From positions 467,001-531,000 of the forward strand of contig JAJOZX010003213.1 of the NCBI GenBank assembly GCA_023014485.1: a stretch of DNA of 64,000 nt, written 5' to 3'. The notes beneath the pieces were generated by a model that saw only the letters and a list, made by a program, of their open reading frames with translations, did no database searches and was not told where the DNA came from. Both the position numbers and the translations under genes were made by a program. Of the stretch, positions 21,941-31,533 are shown one piece after another. The DNA comes from Bathynomus jamesi. Lineage: Eukaryota > Arthropoda > Malacostraca > Isopoda > Cirolanidae. Position 1 is the first letter of the stretch. Each line of letters starts with the position of its first letter.

Positions 21941-22714
21941 TATAAGAATATAAGGATTATATAAATATACGAATTATACGAATGAATATAAGAATTATTC
22001 ATTGTTCATTTTTACATACATACATAATTATTATTCAAGAAATTAGAATCTTTTATTATTATTATTATTTATTTTTATTATTTCTATTTTATTTGCATAC
22101 TTGATTATTTCACAGGAAACTTAGGATTTTTTCCTATTACATCACCACGTACGTGGCTATTGTTTATCATCGGTAATCCCCTATAGAAAAAAAAACTATG
22201 CATGTGTGTAAAAATTCCTTCTTTTGGTATTTCCGGACTGTTGTTTCCGGTTTTCAGGTCATTAATCCATAATTCCACTCTTCTGCCTACCTGTTAGATT
22301 GGGAAATTGATCTTAATTTTTCGTGAGAACATTTTCCAGATATGGCTCGTAACCTAGCGAGTGTTTCGACTGCGGTGAAAATTTCCTCAGTACTTTTTTA
22401 TCAATCTCTGTTCTAACCCTTGAGTCTGTAGATTTTGCTGTCAGCCGACGAGAACTACGAAACCAGTTGATTTCACCGAGATGAATTTCGAAGGAGTAGG
22501 AGGCAGGCAGCTGCGTTGAGGGAGGAAGATAGTGCTTTGGCAGCAAGGTTCAACTCACTGCAAGATTTTGTTTCAGAGCCTTGGTGCGAGTTCTCACACA
22601 AACCAGTCATCATTCCCGACCTCTTTCCCCTTCGGGGAATCGACCGTTTAAGCCAGTTCGAAATGGGGCCCGACCTAGTCAGCATAAACCTTGCTTAAGA
22701 GTAGTTACAATTAA
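21941..22714. other. AT-rich spacer and unassigned sequence
   Basis: Starts with AATATAAGAATTAT-type simple sequence and a TTATTA run near 22055. From 22200 to 22700 there are short open frames on both strands without a recognisable family; this may be the 5' part of the next LINE. Confidence 0.35.
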
Positions 22715-22742
22715 TAAATTTTCTGCTTAGAGCCAGAGCAGA

Positions 22743-23090
22743 ATGACACAGGAAATTAGGCTTGCTGTTGATTCCATTATTCGAGGGCAATTACAGGAGT
22801 TCTGTGGCAGGAACCCAACTCGGAGAAGGAGGTACTGCTATCCTAGAGCTCGTGTTGAGATCACAGACATCATAGACGAGTTTGGGAAAGATGCTGATGA
22901 TAGTACATTTATGGTGCATGTTGGGACAAACGATGTTAAGAGTTCCAGGTTAGAGAAGCTAATAGATAAATACAAACGGCTGATAGGACTGTAAAAGATA
23001 GGACTAATAAATTAACTATTTCAGAAATTCTTCCCAGAATAACAAGATCCGACTTTTTCAGCAGAGCTGTGAAAAAACTAGGGCTATGGA
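22743..23090 (+). pseudogene. CR1-like LINE ORF1 SGNH fragment
   Basis: Shows VDSIIRGQLQEFCGRNP, RRRYCYPRARV, MVHVGTNDV and then ISEILPRITRSDFFSRAV after a stop at 22992-22994. The expected GDS is changed to VDS. It matches the ORF1 starting at 31534 block for block. Confidence 0.7.
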
Positions 23091-23339
23091 TTGATTGCCT
23101 GATACCTCTCATCCATTGGGTTGGAAATTTCCAGCAGATTTTAGTGGAGAGTTAACGACAAAAACCCTACGTTTTTTCGTTGAAGAGTTAAATGTATGTG
23201 GAGGTCTTCAAAGGACCTCGTTAAGTAGTGTTTTTATTGGTTAATGTTAAATTTATTTGCCTTCGGTATTTTAGCGCTGCCTAATGGTAAAGAAAGAAAT
23301 TATCTTCCCTTATTATTTCGTTGGGTCTCGCTTCTGGTT
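23091..23339. other. Unassigned sequence
   Basis: Contains a short hairpin GAGGTCTTCAAAGGACCTC near 23200. No gene recognised. Confidence 0.4.
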
Positions 23340-23975
23340 GTAAGGCGCGACGATCTTTTTCGATGTAGGGCCGCTATACGATGGAGTTACACAACGAGTT
23401 GATTTGATTTAATTAATATAGGCAATCAACTACACTTAAATTCCTGAATGTATAGGCCTATCCTTTTGATTTATTAGGTTTTAATTACTTGTTATTCACT
23501 CAGAATTTATAGGAAGATTAACCCTATATGGACAACTGTTACAAATTTCTAACCTTTCATATTCACGCATTTATAACTTGACCCTGCAGAAAATTCTGTC
23601 CATATAGGGTTAAGTACACCTTCCTTGCTTAAAAGCATTGTTTAATATAAGCAGCTCTCAGTGCCGCAAATATAAATCTTTCTCTAAGGAATTCGCTGAT
23701 TTTACAAATTTCGTTGACTCTTCTCTCGAAATAATTTTCATGAGTCAGCAATAGAAGATTTTGATACGAAATAATTCGTTTTCTTGTTATTATGCGGACC
23801 CAATGCCTCCATAGTGGGTTTTATGTATGGCAATTATTTTCATTCCCAATTGGCTATGTCGCCAATCCCCAGGCAATTTTGAAGTTATTTAATTCAATAA
23901 ATTAATAATTTGTATTTAATTAAAAAATAAAGGTACCATATGTGATACCATATTGTAAACATGTATAGTTTTTCC
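23340..23975. mobile_element. Repeat X, copy 2
   Basis: Matches 13475-14235 without the TAGGCCTA-rich segment. It contains its own direct or inverted short motif ACCCTATATGGACA repeated in reverse (about 23522 and 23602). It interrupts the LINE ORF1 between SDFFSRAV (23075) and TRAIYMNN (23975). Confidence 0.7.
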
Positions 23976-24000
23976 ACAAGAGCTATCTACATGAATAATA

Positions 24001-24452
24001 ACCAAATACTCCATTCCATACCACGCCCCACAGACATCACACAGTACAGAAAACACATACACACACACCTAACCCACAAAGCACTGACACGACTCGGTCC
24101 GAATGCGGTCCTAGGTGCGAAGCCGCCGCCCATTAACAGGTCAGAGATCAGCCTGAGCAGATCGGATCGAGTTAACTTAGCACGATTCCGATGTGGACAT
24201 CACCCCAACTTACGGACATATAAACACAGACTAGACAACTCCATAGACGACACCTGCCACCTGTGCCAAGACACACCACAAACAATTGAACACATTATGA
24301 CGGACTGTACCGCTCTAGCACAACAACGAACGCAACACAACATCACGAGTGCGCTGAACCTCTGGTCCACTCCGGAGAGGGCGATCGGTTACCTGCGTGC
24401 CGCCGGCTTGCTCGATCAGGGTGGGCTGATCGGCTAAACAACAACAACAACA
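24001..24452 (+). mobile_element. 5'-truncated LINE type II insertion with target duplication
   Basis: About 440 bp nearly identical to 18128-18588, ending in (CAA)n and flanked by a perfect 12-bp duplication ACATGAATAATA (23989-24000 and 24453-24464). It encodes only the C-terminus with CHLCQDTPQTIEHIMTDC and LLDQGGLIG. Removing it rejoins the CR1 ORF1 as YMNNILKFLCQQENAEF. Confidence 0.93.
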
Positions 24453-24456
24453 ACAT

Positions 24457-25640
24457 GAATAATATTCTAAAATTCCTTTGCCAACAGGAAAATGCTGAAT
24501 TCGTCGATTTGTGGAGTAATTTTCCTATAAAAAGGATTTATTTTTGCGTGATTCTCTCCACCTGAATAGCGTGAGATCAATCAGATCAACTTATCTTGGT
24601 AAACTATTACATAGCTCTGCAATGACTTTTCAAGCCAAAAACGGCGTACCTCCTACAAAAGCGACCAGCTTCACAAATTTTCCTTTCAGTGAAAGACGAA
24701 GAACTTCGAGATTCTACTGCGTTACTCAAAATTTTATAAATGTATTTTACATTATATTAATGGTCGAAGTTTTAATTTAAGATTTAAATTTGATAAACTA
24801 TTAAGTATTGTCCTTCACCGAAAATTTGAGGTTGTACCAATTACTGAATCCAAGTTAAATACAGAGAGTAGAGATTTTCTCGGAAATGTCATATTCCTGG
24901 ATAGATGTTTAACAATAATAGAATAGAAAGAAGGGGTGGTAGTACAGTACTATACGTTCGGTCACACTTAAAACCAATAATTAAAAACAGTGCATAAACT
25001 GATAATATGAACGCAACGTTTATTGAAATTAAAGACAACTCACAAAAATTAATTATGTGTTTAGTATATAGGCCTTTTTCAGAGTGTCGACAGTGATAAT
25101 ACACTTTAGGGAAAATTTTCTCATAAAAGTAGCGAACATGATGCGATAATTTGGGAGATATTAATTTACCTCGCAGGGATTAGGGTTGTCCTCAACAGTA
25201 TAATTCCGGTCGTCGACTGTACGAGGGTTTGCTCGAAAGCTCACTTTTACAAATGGTCAAGGAATCCACTGGAGAAGGCAATATTCTAGGTTTAGTTTTA
25301 AGTATAAACCCAGGCTTAAATGATAGCTCTGTAGGAGACTACTAGTCTACTACTCCACCAGTTATCATAAGCAAATAACATTTGAAATTAAAATTAATGT
25401 TCATAATTCGGAGAGACTTCTTTTTACTAGCATTTTAAATGTTCAGAATAATGTAATATCCCATTACGTAAAAAGAGACTAGTGAAGTCTTTTGAATCTA
25501 AATGGTGGAATGTTGAAATTAAAAGTAGCTTAACATTAAAAAGGAACGCGTATTTCAAATTTAAGGAAACAAATAATTTGTCCGATGAAAATGCTCACAA
25601 GCTATCGAGAAGGCGAAGCAAAAAACTAAGATAAAGTAAG
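24457..25640 (+). pseudogene. CR1-like LINE: ORF1 end, endonuclease and linker remains
   Basis: NNILKFLCQQENAEFVDLW, then RDSLHLNSV-like sequence, equals the end of the SGNH domain (compare 32280-32420). From 24870 GGVVLYVRSHLKPII and IKDNSQKLIMCLVYRPF belong to an EEP endonuclease. At 25480-25625 KWWNVEIKSSLTLKRNAYF is the linker. Frameshifts and stops throughout. Confidence 0.6.
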
Positions 25641-25649
25641 CACAACTAT

Positions 25650-25671
25650 GATATATATATATATATATATG
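25650..25671. repeat. (TA)n microsatellite
   Basis: Short alternating TA tract at the left edge of the 25.67-29.86 kb insert. Confidence 0.9.
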
Positions 25672-25672
25672 G

Positions 25673-25863
25673 GTTGTGCGGGTCTATCACTTTTGGGTCG
25701 GGTCCGGGTCTGGGTCATTTTTCTAATTTACTTTCGGGTCCGGGTCCGGGTCATTTTTCTAATTTACTTTCGGGTCTTGGTCCCGGTCCGGGTCGGACCC
25801 GAAAGTTCACTTTCGGGTCCTGTCGGGTCTTTCAGTATATGACCCGGGTCTGGGTCGGGTCCA
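25673..25863. repeat. GGGTC/CGGGTC repeat block, copy 1
   Basis: About 190 bp of GGGTCCGGGTCTGGGTC-like subrepeats broken by CACTTT and TTTTTCTAATTTACTTT spacers. The same block, in the same direction, recurs at 29657-29857. CACTA copy E is inserted immediately after it. Confidence 0.8.
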
Positions 25864-25866
25864 TTA

Positions 25867-27960
25867 CACTGCGTAACAAAATTTGAAAAATTTTCTGTTT
25901 ATTGTGATTTTTCTGTCGTTTCTTAATGATTTCTGGGCGCTGATTCCAAAAATGATATTGGTTTTGCTCTATCATCAACCGTTTCAAAAATATAGGTTAT
26001 CACACTTTTCATATGGCAAAGTATATAAAGAAGGCTAACATAAATATTTTCTGAAAATAAAAACACAATTGGAAATTAATGTTTATTGAGCCAAAATTGT
26101 TTGACAAACCCAAAATGGTGCAAAGGATATAATATATATCATGAGGAGAACCGATAAGAGAATAACAAGCCTCGTTATGCAGTGTGCGTTCCTTAAAAAT
26201 GCACTGAAGAACGCGACTTCCGCGTATGAACATTCTTATCCTTTCTGATCAGCGACCATACGTAGTCTCCCATCATGGAAGCATCCCAATGGCCCTGGTA
26301 CCTTTTCTCCATCGTTTGAATATCTTGATGCCCTCCTTGTAAACCTAACAGGAAACCAATCATTTTGAAATCACCACACACGTCCCAGTTATATTGTTCA
26401 CACCTGATTTGAGTGAGCAGTTGTTTGACATTTTCATAGTCCTCTTTCATTTGAACAGAATGTGCAACTGGTATAGATGGATATTTGTTCCCATTGTGGA
26501 GTAGAACAGCTTTTAAACTCCGAGTTGAACTGTCAATAAACAGGCGCCACTCTGAAGGTATATGTGTTAACCCAATAGCTGTGAATAGACCATTAACCTC
26601 GCTGCAATAACAGAGAGAGCCATTTACATCGTAGAACCTTGCAAACTCTTCATGCCGCTTTCGGTATACAGTGCTCTTGCAGTCTTCTCCAAGCAAATTC
26701 CACTCTGAGTCTGGAGGTCAGAAGCTCAGACCCTGATTTCGTCAGACCCAAATCTCTAATTAAGTCGTCCAATTCCCTCTGATTTGGAAAGTGAGGGTTT
26801 GTACTGAAAGTTACTGTATATTTTTCATCATGACTGTCCTCACCAGCCGACATCTCAGATGAGCTAGCTGCATCCTCATTTTCAACCTGCAAAGCAAAGA
26901 AACAAAATATAGGCATAGCTATATATGTAGAAGAGCATCAGCACTAAGAAAAATCGACACATAATGACCCACAGTCTGTAAATACAGAAGGTAAAGTAAT
27001 GGATAGATACCTGTTCTGGTGGACGTGGTATTGGAAGACCTTCGCCATGTGGTACAGGAACTATGGACGACGCTATGCTTGGATACTGAAGAGTCTACCT
27101 TCCTTTAACTTTCCTGTACTTAGAAACATCTACCATGCAGTAGTAGCAATCGTCGTCGTGGCTCTTTGGTTCTCTCCATATTCTGGGTACCGCAAAGGGC
27201 ATTGCCTTGCGTACTCCCCGCAGCCACCCTTCAAGTGTGGAGCGGCAGCTTCCACAGATCACATGGGATGCCCAGGGCTTATCTTGGTCACCCATAGGCA
27301 TACCAAAATAGAGCCGATACGCGATCCAGAACTTGGTGCCTTTCACAATCTTGTGCGATACTTGCTTGGGGCCTATGTAATACCCACAAACGTAGCAAAA
27401 TATATCCTGCGAGTGTTTACAAGCTCTAGTTGCCATTCTCTTTACCAAACTGTACTACATTAATCATAACCTGCAGATATAGAGAGAAGAGTTATTAAAT
27501 CTGCAACAGATTACAGATTCCAGAAAAAAGATGTATTCACAACACTTAAATAATGTTCGCAATAAAAAAGGATCGATAACATTCAAATCGTCAGCACAGA
27601 GAAGCACAGAAACACAGTACCTCAGTGCTGGTAACCATCAGACAAACAACCTGCTTTCTTTGTGTACTCACACTTACTGACTTCTCAGACTACGCTCTTC
27701 TTTATATAGCACAGTGGAAGTTTCGAGTAATTTCTAGAGCAAGAAACTGTCAACGAACATCCGGATTGTTCTCAACAATTCCTGATTATTCTGATATTGC
27801 TGCGCCCATAATAACATTATACTAGTAAAACATGAAAAATGGATTATCTCTGAAACCATTGATGATACACACAAACCAAGGCCAGATTTGGACTCAGCGC
27901 CCATAAATGCATATAAAAACATAAAAAATTCTATATAAACAGAATCAGTGTTACACAGTG
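25867..27960 (-). mobile_element. CACTA-like transposon, copy E
   Basis: A 2094-bp element. The left end is CACTGCGTAACAAAATTTG and the right end read inward is CACTGTGTAACACTGATTC, with TTA on both sides (25864-25866 and 27961-27963). Subterminal GGGCGCTGATTCC (25934) and, inverted, GGACTCAGCGCCC (27890) are shared with copies A-C. It is internally deleted within the transposase. Confidence 0.9.
26193..27448 (-). pseudogene. CACTA-like transposase, internally deleted, with its own intron (copy E)
   Basis: Exon 1 (27448-27009) has FCYVCGYYIG, MGDQDKPWASHVICGSC and VPRIWREPKSHDDDCYYC, then a stop after VSKYRKVKGR; family similarity resumes to GEGLPIPRPPEQ. A probable intron follows, with donor ACAG/GTATCT near 27009 and acceptor TTTGCAG near 26888. 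Exon 2 has the acidic linker, TSRLR, SEWRLFIDSSTRSLKAVLLH and VCGDFKMIGFLLGLQGG. It then jumps straight to HQDIQTMEKRYQGHWD, having lost about 150 residues including the YPCFLC block and the proposed Glu. It ends near 26197. Confidence 0.75.
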
Positions 27961-27963
27961 TTA

Positions 27964-28600
27964 TTAAAAATATAATAATTATAATCTGGTATAGGATAGG
28001 TAATAAGACTGCTACCGTAGCTACATTAACATGTTTTCTGAAACATAGTAAAACATTATATGGCTATACGGTAGTAGACTAACCATATATATTAATTAAT
28101 CCGATTTTGGAAATGTTTGAAAGTAGGTGTATTAATTGTATTAATATTGGACCTTTTCCAGTTTGTGTACCGTTTTTCATATAATTTATTTTTGCTTCTT
28201 TTCAGATCAAAAATGAGTGATCAAAAATGAGTTCTTGATAACCTAACCTAACCTAACCTAACCATTTCCGAATGGTCCTTGAATAAATAATTTCAATCTA
28301 AAAATGTTTACTATGCTGTATGCAATGTACTGTAGAAAACGGTACATAAACTGGAAAACGTCCTTAATATTTAATAGTAACTAGGTATAGTTATACATGC
28401 ATTGCTAAGGGGCAAAGTACTATGTATGATTGCTCTCTTCAGCCCCCTTATTCTAACAGCACTTTATCATATCAGACCCGTTGTTTGTTGCAATGGATAC
28501 AACTTGTGCAGATCCCAAGTCGTACTCGGTTAACACAGACTGAATGGTTTGTTTCAAAACATCTATGACATTAATTATTTATTACTGATTTAGATTTAAA
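27964..28600. other. AT-rich spacer with telomere-like tract
   Basis: No gene seen. It holds the AACCT run described separately and short duplications (ATCAAAAATGAGT twice at 28207-28231). Confidence 0.5.
28240..28263. repeat. Interstitial TTAGG-type telomeric repeat
   Basis: Nearly five units of AACCT (the complement of TTAGG-type repeats), bordered by unrelated sequence. TTAGG is the usual arthropod telomere unit. Confidence 0.75.
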
Positions 28601-28635
28601 GTAACATTCTTTTACATATACTGCAATATTGTACG

Positions 28636-28637
<2 letters not shown>

Positions 28638-28724
<87 letters not shown>
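28638..28724. repeat. (TA)n microsatellite
   Basis: Alternating TA of about 85 bp with one C. It truncates the hAT reading frame on its right. Confidence 0.95.
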
Positions 28725-28734
28725 TTGTGTGAAA

Positions 28735-29455
28735 TGTAAAATAATTTTTTGTGTGAAATGTAAATAATTTTTACCTGTATGCAAGCAGTGAAGTTCCTTG
28801 ACAGCCAATGTTTTCACTTCAATTTTGTTTTCAAAGTCATATTGGGCTTGAATACCTAAAAATCCTCTATCTAAGCGGATGCAACAATCTACTTTTAAAT
28901 GAAACATTTTTTTTTTAAGAAGTATTTTTAACTTATTTTTTTCAGCTATTGCTCTATCCAGAGTCAAAGAAGCAAGATTTCTTCTGTTCATATTTATATT
29001 CATTGCAGATAGAAATGGTTCAACCAAAATTTTAAATCCAATATCTTCTACAATGCTAAAAGGCCGCCCGTCTTTTGTCACCCACGAAATAAGGCCATTT
29101 TCTAAAGTTTTCCTATGAAGATGCGAGTGAACTCCAACCTTAATTTGTTTAAAAAAGTTTTTAATACTAGTTTGGCCTACATTCATTCCTTTGGTTTGTA
29201 TTTGAGTTTTCGAAGTACTGCTAGTGCTAGGTAGGCTTTTATCATGATTCTCAACTTTACGATATATGTCTAGGTGACACGATTTTAGGTGTCGCTTTAG
29301 GTTTGTCACATGATTGCCACTATACACTTTTCCACACTTTTCAATTTGGCATGTAGATGTTTTATCAGTATTATTAAATTTAAAATATTCATTTGTAAGG
29401 CTAGTTTTTTTGGTACCACTCCCCACCGAAAAAAGACTTTGTAAAGGCATTGCAG
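28735..29455 (-). pseudogene. hAT transposase N-terminal fragment with BED finger
   Basis: Minus-strand open frame. The meaningful start is about 29455 (MPLQSLFSVGSG). A BED-type zinc finger is visible: CQIEKCGKVYSG, then LKRHLKSCH. It is followed by the N-terminal hAT motif ISWVTKDGRPFSIVEDIGFK and FLSAMNINM. The catalytic core and the C-terminal dimerisation region are missing, because the frame runs into a (TA)n tract at 28724. BED fingers bind DNA in hAT transposases. No terminal repeat pair could be assigned to it. Confidence 0.7.
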
Positions 29456-29520
29456 ATATAAATAGCAAATGAAGCACTGGAGACCAACCAATGTACACAG
29501 TACACAACTCACAAACAAAC

Positions 29521-29656
29521 AATAAAATATATTAGGATTAGGCTATTCTTCCGTCACCGTTAACGCTCCACTTCCAGTGAGTTAGGTGGAGGGTGGAGTG
29601 ATAATTCAATACCTTGTTGCCAAATCTAAAGACGCACACATAAATTTTGTAAACTA
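29521..29656. other. Spacer upstream of the hAT frame
   Basis: No gene seen. It contains the short direct repeat GTGGAGGGTGGAGTG. Confidence 0.4.
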
Positions 29657-29857
29657 AAAACCCGGCTGTGCGGGTCCTTCACTTTCGGGTCGGGTCTGGG
29701 TCTGGGTCAATTTTAAAATTCACTTTCAGGTCCGGGTCCGCGTCCGGGTCTTTTTTCTAATTCACTATCGGGTCCGGGTCCGGGTCCGGGTCTTATCTCA
29801 CTTTCGGGTTAAACCCGGGTCTTGGTCCCGGTCCGGGTCCAACCTGCCAGCCCTGAT
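29657..29857. repeat. GGGTC/CGGGTC repeat block, copy 2
   Basis: Same structure and direction as 25673-25863 (GTGCGGGTC, CACTTTCGGGTCGGGTC). It ends CCAGCCCTG next to (TA)n; the complement CAGGGCTGGCAGG is a hAT-like terminus. Confidence 0.75.
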
Positions 29858-29879
29858 ATATATATAGTGAACCAAATTA

Positions 29880-30345
29880 AATCGAATCCAAAGGAATTCA
29901 AAATTATATAAGGAATAAGAAAGTAGCTTCGCAGACTGTTAGTCCACTCATAGGCGAAAACAACGAACACATTTACGATGACTTACAAATAACGGAAATT
30001 TTATTCTTCTCTTCCTTGTTTACTAACGAAAATATGAACAACATTCATGCTCAGTGATAATCATTTAAACCTTCATGATTTTACCATTAGTGAAACTGAA
30101 GTACTCTCAGGCCATAGGTAAAATTAATCCTATAAAACTCGCAGTCGAGATATGGTCTACCCTAGAGTACTTAAATAAATGAACTGCGCAATAGTCTCTC
30201 CTCTCACATATATATTTAATAATAAATCGTTACAGTCTGGAGAACTTCCATTTGATTGGAGACTTGCAAAAATTACGCCGATATTTCAAAAAAGGGACAA
30301 ATCACTCCCGGGAAATTGTCATCCCAGTAGTATGACCGCAAAATG
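29880..30345 (+). pseudogene. CR1-like LINE linker and RT start
   Basis: KNYIRNKKVASQTVSPLIG, then SSLFTNENMNNI, then PLTYIFNNKSLQSGELPFDW and KITPIFQKRDKS, in several frames. This is the region before the RT palm of CR1 LINEs and the apparent continuation of the linker at 25480-25640. Confidence 0.6.
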
Positions 30346-30745
30346 GACGAGTACAATGCAATTGCAAATGTTGCAATGAGTGTCAGTGCCAACCCCAGTG
30401 CCAATCCCGCTCCTCCTTGTTGCAAGACTCATTACACTTTGTTGTAAAATGTTTCATTAAAATAGCAGGGGTGTCCTCATTTTTAAATTATAGATTAGTT
30501 TCAATTAGTAGTAACTAATTATAATTAATAATTAATATTTTAGAAAAGACTTTCAATATTATGATAAAAGTCCTGTTTTGATATTTCTATTAATTAATTT
30601 TATAAAAATCCATAACAAGTTCATTTTGAAATGTGAAGTTATTTGTCATTTTCTCTTAAATGGACCACAAACCGCGAATTTCCCTGAGTGGTTCGAAGGT
30701 ATATGAGGCTTCACCTTGTAACTCCTAAATCCTTGTAACTCTCTT

Positions 30746-30793
<48 letters not shown>

Positions 30794-31185
30794 TATGGAA
30801 GTATGTGTTATAAGCAAAGAGCGGGAATCATGTTAAATATTATAATAATCAAGACTCTTTTGCAAGTGTTAATTATTTTTAGATTATCCATAATAATCAC
30901 ATTTTGAAGTGTAAAGCTATCTGTCAGGAGCTCGGGCCCCAGTGTCCGCAGGCTGTGCCCAGCTATTCATCCGTCCTCAGAATAAAGAATATATCAGAGT
31001 ACATGTGAATGAATAGACTTACTACTTATTATTATTCTACATTTTCTCTTAAAGGGGACTAAAATTTCTACTTTACGTATATATTCCGAATTTATTTCAA
31101 CTCGAATGATAGAGCATTGTCGACAGATGATCCCTGCAAATTAAAGTGTCTGTTTTAGAATTACTAAAGTTGATATTTATGAGTG

Positions 31186-31225
<40 letters not shown>

Positions 31226-31270
31226 CATTTTAACTGCAAACAACAGACAGTATAATTAATGTAAATTAAT
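30346..31270. other. AT-rich spacer with microsatellites
   Basis: No gene seen. It contains (TA)n at 30751-30790 and an AC-then-TA compound tract at 31187-31226. Confidence 0.55.
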
Positions 31271-31376
31271 ATAAATACTTTTCTTTTACAGATCATTATA
31301 AATACTCTTCTTTTACAGATAGATTATAAATACTTTTCTTTTACAGATCATTATAAATACTCTTTTACAGATCTTT
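31271..31376. repeat. About 30-bp tandem repeat
   Basis: Four units sharing CTTTTACAGATCATTATAAA, alternating with variants of CTTCTTTTACAGATAG. Confidence 0.75.
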
Positions 31377-31533
31377 TGTCGGTAGCTTAATTCTATATTC
31401 ATTTGGTATAAATTTGTGTTACAAGAACCTGTTTCTGTGTTTCAAGAACGCGGTAGACCTACGTTCTAATTTATTAATTTCCAAACGCTCGTTTTTCGTT
31501 TTTTGTTTTTTTGTTTTTTAACTAATTAAAAGC

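Larger units (their letters stand above)
22715..30345 (+). mobile_element. Degenerate CR1-like LINE, split by several inserts
   Basis: Scattered plus-strand pieces in correct LINE order: SGNH ORF1 (22715-23090, then 23975-24000 and 24453-24640), endonuclease (24870-25100, VYRPF motif), linker (25480-25640) and RT start (29880-30345). Inserts between them are repeat X copy 2, a type II LINE 3' piece, and the 25.67-29.86 kb block holding GGGTC repeats, CACTA-E and a hAT fragment. Joining across the last block brings KLSRRRSKK next to SKGIQNYIRNKKVAS, the usual CR1 linker order. Many stops; long dead. Confidence 0.6.
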
